NCBI GenBank assembly: GCA_000697455.1
Contig: JNET01030414.1
Span: forward strand, 1 to 46,126
Origin: Basidiobolus heterosporus B8920
Lineage: Eukaryota > Basidiobolomycota > Basidiobolomycetes > Basidiobolales > Basidiobolaceae
Reading direction: 5' to 3'
DNA: 46,126 nt
Both the position numbers and the translations under genes were made by a program. Below the pieces are notes generated by a model. That model did not search any database and was not told the origin of the DNA. It saw only the letters and a list, made by a program, of their open reading frames with translations. Within the stretch, counting starts at the first letter, position 1. Every line of letters begins with the position of its first letter. Shown here piece by piece: positions 1 to 8,700 of the stretch.

Positions 1-43
1 TTTGTCAACTACTTTTCTTTGAACCTCACTAGTTAGAGTAAAA

Positions 44-383
44 ATGGCCTTTGCCTGGAGAGCCGCCAACCTTAGGTATTTATTCACCTATTTGTCTAGA
101 CGTTCACCATGTTTGACTAAGAAAATACTTTGTTTCCATCCACAGTTACCTTCAATACAGTCAAATCTGCGCCAAAGCTGTACGTAGCGCTTTGAAACAA
201 GAGCAACGACTTGTCGCACAAAAACGTGAGGAACAGGGACTTAAATTTGCTAAATGGGCTAATGGAAAACAAGGAGAATTGGTAAAATACAAGAGATTTT
301 CTCTACACTATGTATTAAAGAAATCAACTAAACTTCTCTTCCTGTAGAACGCTGTCGCCTCTGAAGTTCCCAAGTCTGCATAA
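44..383 (+). CDS. ATP15: Mitochondrial ATP synthase subunit epsilon
   Basis: Three exons, 44-75, 146-281 and 348-383, give a 67-residue protein. The introns (70 and 66 nt) are GT-AG, and the first carries a TTGACTAA branch-like site near 113. The start MAFAWRAANLSYLQYSQIC is typical of the F1-ATPase epsilon (stalk) subunit of fungi: a WRxA motif, then YLQYSQICAKAVRSALK. Subunit epsilon sits in the F1 central stalk on the matrix side of the inner membrane. It has no cleaved presequence in this family, in line with the short N-terminus here. Length fits the family (about 60-70 residues). The next gene is convergent, on the minus strand, 425 bp away. The gene is complete. Exon joins rest on phase and family match only. 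Confidence 0.9.
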
Positions 384-808
384 AAATTTCACTCTATTAA
401 CTTGGTTCTTTTTTTCGTTATGGTAGTTACGCTTACACTTCCCTGAAATGTAATACTATTCTGGGAATGTTTTACTGCTTTTTGTGTACGTTGAACCAAA
501 TAATGTCTGTTCTCGCTTAATGACAAGTCGAATAAAATGAACACGAGTTTCATGTCAGCAAGGTTCTTTTGGAGTTGGATCACTCTTTCTGCTTTTGGAA
601 ACACTCAGTAGTACTCCAACGGACTAACGAAACTATATCGATTCCTCGGATAGTATCGTAAAATTTGGAAATGATGGTTATTAATAATATATGCCGTAGA
701 CTCTACTGTAGACAACAGAAAATGTTATTAATTTTACACTACGTACTCTCACAGTCTTGTTAAGAATTGTTTATTTGGCCAATTGTCTGTTCATAATTAA
801 TCTCGGAT
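384..808. other. Intergenic, ATP15 to convergent small gene
   Basis: This AT-rich spacer holds the 3' flanks of two convergent genes. A 71-codon minus-strand ORF at 389-604 has no recognisable motif and is not supported. No RNA gene or repeat was seen. Confidence 0.5.
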
Positions 809-1094
809 TTATGAATCCTCGCCAATATCAGGTTGTTGGTAATCAGTGGCTAGTGTGGCCTTCATAAGCCCTAGTGTTCCTAGACTAAGGATGGATACCA
901 TGGTCAAAGGGACAACTAGTCCTCTGGGCTTGAATTCTTGGTATTGCGCGTGGTTTGTAGTCTGAAGATACCTCTTGATAACAGTACGTGCTGATAGAAG
1001 CTGCCACAAAATAAATGTTTGCAAGTGGTGCATTGTTAACTGAGCTTTAAGAGAAACGCTTTACCTTAGTGTTGGGCGAAGGGCGAAGTAACAT
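809..1094 (-). CDS. Small single-span mitochondrial-type membrane protein
   Basis: I do not recognise this gene. Two models are possible. The preferred one has exon 1 at 1065-1094, a 64-nt GT-AG intron (1001-1064) and exon 2 at 809-1000, giving 73 residues that start MLLRPSPNTKLLSARTVIKR. That N-terminus is rich in Arg, Ser and Leu and lacks acidic residues, as in a mitochondrial presequence. The alternative is the uninterrupted ORF 809-1033, which starts inside the intron (MHHLQTF). Both share a QYQEFKPRGLVVPLT segment, a single hydrophobic stretch (roughly LTMVSILSLGTLGLMKATLA) and an acidic C-terminus ending GEDS. This layout resembles small accessory subunits of respiratory complexes, but no specific family is claimed. 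Confidence 0.5.
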
Positions 1095-1330
1095 AGCTGT
1101 AGTAAAGAGAAGTGTGACTGGTGAAATAGCTAGCCCTGAGCTTCTCTTCCATCGTATTTATGTAGCTAAGAGATCTACTTGATAACCATTACGACTTATT
1201 GTTTCACTCCTTTATCCTATCTGGAGACAGTAAATGCTGCTCACACGTGACTGGGTAAGTTAATTTATTTGTTGCTTAAATTTAGGACTGGATGTTAGCG
1301 TTACAATGTAGAATATAGCGTTTAGAGAAT

Positions 1331-1366
1331 ATATGTGAGGCAATATGTGAGGCAATATGTGAGACA
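1331..1366. repeat. 12-bp tandem repeat, three copies
   Basis: The unit ATATGTGAGGCA occurs three times in a row, the last with one change (GAGACA). It lies just downstream of the Hsp20 stop codon. A further imperfect direct repeat (CACTCGATGGGTATT, then CACATTCGATGGATATT) covers about 1392-1434 and reaches into the 3' end of the Hsp20 gene. The 310-bp gap 1095-1404 holds nothing else I can name. Confidence 0.85.
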
Positions 1367-1404
1367 AAAGGCAGATTAACTTGATGGCCTACACTCGATG
1401 GGTA

Positions 1405-2085
1405 TTACTTGGATAGCCCACATTCGATGGATATTTTCCTGGCAAGAGGCTTATGAAGATCCACCTTGGGTACATGAATAAAGAGCACTCCGTCCTCATA
1501 CATGGCGCGGACCTCTTCGATCTCTACTTTGACTGGAAATACAAAAGATCTTTGAAAACGAGTATATTTGCGCTTATCAGCCTCAGCTACGAAAGGAAAC
1601 CCAGGGTTAGCATGGGCTAGCTCGTTGGATGGGATATTATCGATATCCCTAATCCCCATGAAACTATCCAAGATTCCGCCGCGTTGTTCAACTGTACCGT
1701 AGACAACCATTGTTGTTTCATCGACGAACTCTAGACTGATGTCTTTCTTCCGAACGCCCGGGAGCTCAACTTGAATGAGATAAGAGTTATCGTTTTCTAT
1801 AATGTTGGGCTCACTTAGCTACATATATCTAGAGTAAGAACAACGGAGCGATCAATAGATACCTGAGAGTTCTACCGCTGGTTTGAAATGCTCTTCACTC
1901 TCTAACTCTTGTTCAACTGGGCGAAGAATAGTCGGCTTAGTTAAATGAATGGAATGATAGTTTGTCATAGGTCTATAATGGGTATGACCTGCACGTCTAT
2001 GTGCAGTGGCAGATAACGGTTCGTCCAGGATGGCTACAGCATGGCGGACACCTGGAACAACTGAGGTGAACATTCGAGAGAACAT
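1405..2085 (-). CDS. Small heat-shock protein (Hsp20/alpha-crystallin family)
   Basis: An ATP-independent holdase chaperone expected to form oligomers. Exon 1 (1876-2085, start MFSRMFTSVVPG) and exon 2 (1405-1818) give about 207 residues in frame. The alpha-crystallin domain follows a variable N-terminus: FKPA..., then SYLIQVELPGVRKKDISLEF (beta strands), a long loop, and the hallmark GVL motif in MYEDGVLFIHVPK. The C-terminal tail is KISIECGLSK. The intron is uncertain. The stronger-looking donor (TCAG|GTATCT, near 1863) cannot be joined in frame to any AG. A donor at 1875 (GCG|GTAGAA) with the acceptor at 1819 keeps the frame, at the cost of the expected residues ELS. The family call is firm; the exact joint is not. 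Confidence 0.82.
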
Positions 2086-2622
2086 CGCTTCTCTTAATCT
2101 AGCGAACTAACAATACGATATGAAATAGTGGAAACAAAAGAAATCCAACAAAGAACTGGTTTCATTCCACGACAAGGGGAAGCAATTACGTTACTCCGAG
2201 TGCATAGGCATATAAGAGCCAGAAATCAGGTTTCCCGGTGCCACACCCAAAGAATTGAGATAGAATGGGCCAGAACATTGCAAGTCATACTTTGTAATGG
2301 GCAGTCAGTCGTTGATGTTGCACAAATAACTCCCAATATTTGCACTCTTCATCGTTCTAATTCACAGGAAAGAATGCGTTCATTTCAATTGTTTACCACA
2401 TGGAGGCAATCTAGATCAATTGCTCAACCGCTCTACATCAATCTCGGATGCTCTCTCACCCGATATTTAGCCGCTCCATCCATTGTACGAGTTGCGGGTT
2501 TATACGGGATAGGCTTTGTGTTGAAGCTTCAAATTGTAAACATGTCCTTCATGATGATTAGCTGGCTATAGAACAGATTCAAAAGAATATAACATCACAA
2601 TAATAATAATTATAATAATTTA
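2086..2622. other. Intergenic, Hsp20 5' flank
   Basis: This is the upstream region of the Hsp20 gene and the 3' flank of the next minus-strand gene. A plus-strand ORF of 147 codons (2128-2571) spans most of it but has no recognisable domain and odd composition, so I do not call it. I saw no clear heat-shock element. An AATAAT-rich low-complexity tract lies at about 2598-2622. Confidence 0.45.
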
Positions 2623-3270
2623 TCATTCTTGTGAAGGGACAAAGTGAAATACAACCACATCTCCACTTTGCAATACTTTCAAATCATTATCATCTAATAT
2701 AATCGAGGCAGTGTTCTCCAAAAGGATGGCTTTGACTTTGGTCACCTCCCTGTCTTCATATAATTTTTCGTAAGCCAGGTCAACTAAGTCTTTTAAGTTT
2801 TGTTTATGTATATCGAAATTAACGGTTCGACGCCAAGGTAGCTCGTAATCTTCCACCACTTTTGTGGCATGCTGAAGCGCCAACCGTATTTCTCCAGAGA
2901 CAATGCTTGAAGCTAATACTTGTACTTCAGGAGGTTGTTTTTGAGGTTCACATGTCTCTTCCCTATCCTCAGAGCTTTCCGCCTCAGATGGCGTGGCTTG
3001 ATGAGATAAAGAGGCACCTATTTTTTGGATTGGTCAGGCAAATAACAACACAACAGTAAAGGACTTTTTACCTTGAAGATAAAGAAAGTTACGCTTATGT
3101 TTCTCTGTCTTTTCGTGTTTCAAGATTGAAAGTGAATCCAAACTGCTCCGTAACTTTATGCCTACTTCACATATTTTACACCTTACAACCAATTCTTTCT
3201 CAACTTCGAATATGCTTGGTTTCTCCAATACCGTACGTTTCCAACGTTCCTCTGGTGCTATTTTTGGCAT
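2623..3270 (-). CDS. Unrecognised protein: C2H2-like finger plus beta-grasp-like C-terminus
   Basis: Exon 1 (3072-3270) and exon 2 (2623-3017) are joined across a 54-nt GT-AG intron in phase 1, giving 197 residues. I chose the start MPKIAPEERWKRT at 3270 over an in-frame ATG 39 bp upstream, because the upstream extension is not protein-like. The N-terminal third has CKICEVGIKLRS, about 15 residues, then LKHEKTEKHKRNFLY: a Cys-x2-Cys...His-x4-5-His pattern like BED/U1-type fingers. An acidic linker (SEAESSEDREE) follows. The C-terminal 70 residues (NLKDLVDLAYEKL, then KAILLENTASIIL, then VLQSGDVVVFHF) read like a ubiquitin-fold (beta-grasp) domain. I know no named family with this pair. A nucleic-acid or splicing role would be a guess. 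Confidence 0.75.
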
Positions 3271-3701
3271 GAAAGTACTATAACAAACGCGTGTCAGACT
3301 TGGTGTCAATACTGTAGTTTGTATTTAAATTCAAGCAAGTATCAAATCCGGGACGTTCGGTTAAAGCCGAATTTTAGGCATACATCCTGGTTAATCCTAC
3401 TTGGCTAGATGGGTTCAACCGATTGCAGCCAATACATACTCAATGTCGGTACTCTCATTCCCGCCATTTCCCGCCTCCAAGGTATATCAACCTTTTACGG
3501 AATGGAGCTTAACCAAGTATCCTGAGCCTAAATCTATTAAATCTGCACACTTTGAAATGGGGTATGAGTTTATTATACAGTAATACTATGGTACATGGGC
3601 ACAAACTTGATGAGAAATATTATTCTTTCTAAACGAGAGAATGCAAAACTAGAGAGTAACAATAGGTGGTATGTGAGCTCGGTGTATAGAAGATTTTGAA
3701 G
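3271..3701. other. Intergenic
   Basis: The spacer lies between two minus-strand genes. A 60-codon plus-strand ORF (3401-3583) shows no support. No repeat or RNA gene was seen. Confidence 0.4.
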
Positions 3702-4673
3702 TTATGGGGTCAAGTAGACATTATTGGAATGAACAGAAGGGGTCGTATCAGGTAGATTTGAGATCTCTGGAGATGAAAGGGCTTCTTTAGGTGGAGAGTT
3801 TAACAAGAAAGATAGGGAGCTTTGGGGTTTTCTCTTCTCTACAGAAGCCTTGTTCTCACCACATTGATTGACCGTATTTCTATGCTTGTGATTCTTACAT
3901 CGAGCAGAAGAGACTCTAACCTCATAAGGAGAGAACCTAAGACACCGTGTGGGTTTCTCCTCCGTTTTTTCTGTGATTGATTCAACCTTGGACCGATGGG
4001 AAACAATCTGATTCCTCAGAAACCCCTCCCAACGAAGAAAGATACTCTCAGGGACCATGAGTTGATAGTCGATTAATTTCAAAAATGTCAACTCAATACA
4101 GTTCACTTCAGCAACACTGACTCCCATGATATTGGCCCAGGTGCGATTTTTATAATTCTTGTCTTGGGTAAATTTCGAAGCTGCCATTAAAGAGGCCATA
4201 AACATTCGCCTTCCACAACGTGCGAAATCCACAAAACTTGACTCCTCGAAACATGCCTCTTTAGGCTGAAGTCTTAAAAGATACAATAACCCAAGAGACC
4301 AAATGCCCAAAGTCACCTTAGAGCGCTTAGCAGTCTCTAGAACAAACTCTGCAAGTGTGACCGCCTGGTCGATTTCCGAACCGAACTTTTTTGACCACAC
4401 TCCGTTTATAAGATTTACAGTAACATCTAAGGAGTGGAACAAACCAATTAGACTAAGTACTTTAAAGGTAGACGCGTAGACGACCAAAAAAAGACAACTG
4501 AACTTACCAGTCATGCATTCTAATGTATTCAGATCCAAAGGCATAGGTAGTGTGTTGGAGATATAAAGGGGTTTGAAGGAGCTTTTGGACGAGTTATTGT
4601 TACAACAGGGAGCAGGGTTGGTATTCTCAGAGTTTGGTACATAGGAACTCTTTGCCTTCGTTAAAGACTCCAT
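3702..4673 (-). CDS. Pcl/Pho80-type cyclin
   Basis: Exon 1 (4508-4673) and exon 2 (3702-4426) are joined across an 81-nt intron with a perfect GTAAGT donor, giving 296 residues. The start MESLTKAKSSYVP is chosen over an in-frame ATG 90 bp upstream that would add a hydrophobic stretch. The cyclin box covers about residues 60-190. It contains CGRRMFMASLMAASKFTQDK, then KNRTWANIMGVSVAEVNCIE, then LKLIDYQLMVPESIFLRWE, the signature of the PCL1/2/9-like cyclins that activate Pho85-type kinases in yeast. The C-terminal 100 residues are Ser/Pro-rich and likely disordered. The partner kinase and process cannot be told from here. Confidence 0.85.
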   Translation of the reverse strand: MESLTKAKSSYVPNSENTNPAPCCNNNSSKSSFKPLYISNTLPMPLDLNTLECMTGKFSCLFLVVYASTFKVLSLIGLFHSLDVTVNLINGVWSKKFGSEIDQAVTLAEFVLETAKRSKVTLGIWSLGLLYLLRLQPKEACFEESSFVDFARCGRRMFMASLMAASKFTQDKNYKNRTWANIMGVSVAEVNCIELTFLKLIDYQLMVPESIFLRWEGFLRNQIVSHRSKVESITEKTEEKPTRCLRFSPYEVRVSSARCKNHKHRNTVNQCGENKASVEKRKPQSSLSFLLNSPPKEALSSPEISNLPDTTPSVHSNNVYLTP

Positions 4674-4799
4674 TTGAGCGTAAATTAAAAGAACTATACA
4701 ATATGCGAGAGGCTCAAAAGAACTTTTCAACAGTCGATCACTAATAAAAATAAGTGGCACCATTTGTGAGCTTTATACCGTCGAAATTACTGACCGAAG

Positions 4800-5172
4800 T
4801 CACGTCGTAATAGTAAGGTCGTAATAGTAAGCAATAACACCCATTCCTTGATGATTTCCCTTGATTGATGTATCACCTGCCAGTATTAGACAAATTCTCC
4901 TAACCAATATGGTTTCCACCAGGATGGCGGGAGTTAAGGTGTCGATGGTGTGCTCGATGCCGTCCAAGTAGACCAATGACAATAAGATTTTGTTCATAGA
5001 TGCTAGACGGACATGGCCAATCACCTGAAGCATCGACCATTTTCTTAGTCTCGATATACTCATCCCAATTATATTCGACCATCACGCCATTTGTGACCTT
5101 CCCAATCTGTCGATTTCCAAATAAAGGTATCCCGGAAAAACCTTTAGCAGTTAGACGGCTAAGAACTAGCAT
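4800..5172 (-). CDS. Possible small unrecognised gene or gene remnant
   Basis: Two overlapping minus-strand ORFs in different frames (5172-4900 and 5063-4800) look partly protein-like. The first reads IGKVTNGVMVEYNWDEYIE; the second ends GMGVIAYYYDLTITT. They can be linked by an intron from TCAG|GTGATTGG (about 5038) to CTGGCAG (about 4879), giving about 74 residues, or they may be the two sides of a frameshift. No family is recognised. The ATG lies directly beside the 5182-5205 tandem repeat. Confidence 0.25.
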
Positions 5173-5181
5173 TGATCACAC

Positions 5182-5205
5182 CACAATCCCACAATCCCAC
5201 AATCC
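5182..5205. repeat. 8-bp tandem repeat, three copies
   Basis: CACAATCC is repeated three times without interruption, followed by CGCTTTCCC. It lies in the spacer between the cyclin gene and the chitin synthase gene. Confidence 0.85.
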
Positions 5206-5420
5206 CGCTTTCCCATTGCCTTGCTGGTGGATACCAGAAATCCTCTTACATGACCTCAAATCACGCAAGATCACCTCTCTATGAACTGGTTGGTGTTACT
5301 TACCCAAGATGGAAGAAATGGTTGAAGTTTGATCCGCAACTAGCTGCGTAACTACCTGAAATCTAGATTCTGTAGTCTAATTTCTCATTCAAATTACGAG
5401 ATTGCCGCTTTAAGTTCCAA

Positions 5421-5434
5421 TACCCTAACCCTAA
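5421..5434. repeat. Interstitial telomere-like repeat
   Basis: TACCCTAACCCTAA is two units of CCCTAA, the complement of the fungal telomere repeat TTAGGG. It is only two units long and could be chance, but a second tract occurs near 25587. The rest of 5206-5745 has no gene I can support. Confidence 0.6.
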
Positions 5435-5745
5435 TGGCTCGATGTTTCTTGCCAATTAGCATACCTAGCCTATCTACCTCCACACAAGCATCTCTAATCC
5501 TCAATTAACAACGAAAGTTCCATTTATTGTTCTGCGTTGTATCTGAAAGAGTGAAAGTACAGTGAATATGAGTGGAGGAGGGGGGAATTAGAATACTATT
5601 TGCTAAAATATAAAGTATTATGGCCAAATCAGAATACACGATATTACTCTTTCGTCTAACATCAGAAATCCGATTTCTTTGGTCATTTTTGCGGGAGAGT
5701 CGATAATAGAGGTAACTGATGCGAGAGTGGACCAAGTGCACGTTT

Positions 5746-8700
5746 TTACACCTGCCCTTGTAATATCATTTCTATGATCCCATTGATATAGTCTTTTCGT
5801 GGCGTAAGATCTATGTTAAATACACTGCTTAGCTGTTCTCTGACTTGCTTCTTAGTGATATTCATTAGGTTGGCATTTTGCAGGATCCGTTTAGTTTCCG
5901 TGACTAATTCATCATCACTAGGGAATATAACCGAGGCATTCTGCCCCATGTATGGTGAATATGGATCCATCTCACTCATGGGGCGGGAGGCTGGAGGGAC
6001 GTAAGGCGAGGCTACAGTATAAGGCGATATAATTTGCTGGCCGTAGTTATGTGCTCCAGTCATGTATGAGCTTCTGGGCTCTGAAATGGCGTCATGAGGA
6101 TATGGTGAATAGCTGCTTGGATAGTATTCGGAACCTGGCCCATAGCCACTGACTACAGATCCAGCATATCCAGGAGGAGCTGGTGATCTTGAGCGTGATG
6201 GTGATCTACCTTGTTGAACTGAATGATGCACTGATGGAGCAGTAGCACGAATTCTGGAGTGCTCCCTTGGGTATGGCTCTAGTTGAGAGCCGTAGGCGCC
6301 GTATTGAGAACCGCTATGAATAGACATTGCATCAAGTTGACTTCCTCCAAATTGTTGATGAGAGTTACGAGCACCATAAGACTCCTTGGATATACTAGAC
6401 CCTGCCTCCCAAGCCTCCTGTTCGAACTGACTCCACTTTTTCATCGGTATTGATTTTGGCTCGAAGGGCTCTTCATTAGATATGATCTTCTTTTCACCTT
6501 TGTCTCCCAACACGACACGCGTATTTCCCCAGCTGAAATCGTCAAAGTGCCAGAAGGAGTATAGGGGAATAGCAAAGGAGAAGAGGGGCATGGCTAAGAG
6601 ATATATGATCATCCAACCAATATGTTGCCATTGTCGTTTTAGTATGAAAATCACAGCTTGTAATCCATAAACAACTCCAAACATGATCAAAGCCACTTTG
6701 CTTAAATCACTAATGTGGAATATGGCAGCGATAATAAGGTAGAATAGATAGACCACCGTAGCTGGCATGATAAGTGTTCCAAATAAATCCAGGAAAACCA
6801 CAAACCGCATAGAGAAACAGCAAAAGCCACAAAGGTCTGGTAGGAATAGAAGTTCGAATAAATTATGAACCGTTGAATTGATCCAACGACGACGCTGTGA
6901 CAATAGAATTTCCCATTTCTCTGGTGCCACTGTCAAACATACGGCGTCGGGTGTGAATTTCATCTTGTACTGAGGAAAATGCTTTAGCATCAGAGTTGTA
7001 AGGTACCGATCTTCACCTAAGGAGAGGAGATTCTTCTTGTGAAGAGTGTCGACATTATTTTCAGAGTATTCTTCAATAACTTGATTTGCAATTATCAGCG
7101 GGGAGCCTTTAGTTGTTCGAATTCGATACATACAAAAGCAGCCTGGCAAGCAGGTTACACTCCCGAACAAGCTTTCAAAGGCTTTCGCTAAATGATGCGA
7201 AATATAGTATTCGTAGACTTGGATCATAGTGGCCCAAGAGAATCCTTCATTTGCCAGTTGTGTCTCTCCACATAAGCTAATAAGCCGACCGTCATGGATC
7301 ATACACGCTATTAATCGCGTCATCGAATCCGGAAGTACTTCTGTATCAGCATCAACCATTAAAATGTACTCATAGAAGGCCGGATTGACCCCTATTACAT
7401 TCTTGATATGATGATAAATTTCAAGATCAAGCGGAGACATTTCTGCGTCGAAGTGCACCCGATTTAAGAAATTCATCAAAATAATTTGGGAGTCACGTTT
7501 TCCTCGATTACCTGGTCTACTGCGCTCTGATGGTTTTCCGACTTTGGCGACTACAACATAAGGAACCACATGGCCCTCATATTCATAGAGACCGGAGTAA
7601 ACTTTACCCATGTTATGCTGAGAGTTGCCTTCACCGATACTCTGGAAGCTAAATGGATCGGGATCGTAATTAGGATCGACTCCTAAAATGTCGCACACTA
7701 TCTTCGGAGTCGGACGATCATTACCACTGCCGATAATCATTCCATCAGCAATAATAAACAAAAGTTTACGTTTGTCATCATAATCAAGTCCTGCAAGTGA
7801 ATCGATGGTTTTTCTTAAAGAATCTTCCCCCTCGGTATAACAGGGAACCTGGCAAATAACAAATTTGTCAAGATCTTCAGGCCTACGTTTTGATCCCAGT
7901 TGAAGAGCTGCGAGGAACTTGATAATGATAACGGCGCATAGAATTGCCGCAAAGCCTACCGGAATCCAATATGCTACCATACATTGAACGCTTTTACGAG
8001 TATCCACGACTCCGATATAGAAAGCTTTGTTCAAACAGTTCATTGTCAGAGCTCTAGTCTGTGCATCCATCTTCACCTTTTCCTTCCAAATCTTGGTCAG
8101 ATCGGGCCCCAATTCAGGATTTTTGAACATTTGATAAACTTGGTTGTCGAGAAAATGAAAATCAGGTACCCCAGCGCTTGGGATCGAGTTCTTATCCAGT
8201 GTTAGGAAATAGAGCGAAAGATCGTATATTTTGCCATCAATAATTCCCCATTGACGGTTTCCGGCTTTTGCAGCGTCAGCAATGTCTTTAATTTCAAAGG
8301 CAATATCTCCTTTTTGCATCATTTTCATTTTAGGCAGTGCAACATCGTAAAACCACGTTGGACTGGCTAAGGGACTAGTACGATCTGGCGTCTTCTGACC
8401 AGTGACGTGAGGAACTAGATCGACAGTCCCGTTAGTTGTAAGTTCCATCCTTTGGTCGGTTACAAGGCCATCGCACATTGTGCTCAGAGGAATCGAGAAT
8501 GCGTTGCCCACATCTAGACCGCCATACGCTTCCATTTGATCGTAGCGAGCACCAGTAGGGTTTTGGATATTTTTACCATGATTTTGCATCGCAAAATCGG
8601 ATATATCATAAACCTTTCCCTTCATGTAAACATACAGGTCACCTTTGCCGGTATGATACCCGACATCTGTTTCATTGTAGTAGTATACTCTGGGACAGAG

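Noticed and set aside
389-604. 71-codon minus-strand ORF after ATP15
   Set aside because: It is in the 3' spacer, has low-complexity composition and no motif.
2128-2571. 147-codon plus-strand ORF upstream of Hsp20
   Set aside because: It covers the Hsp20 promoter, has no recognisable domain, no hydrophobic or repeat pattern and no supporting splice sites. Treated as chance.
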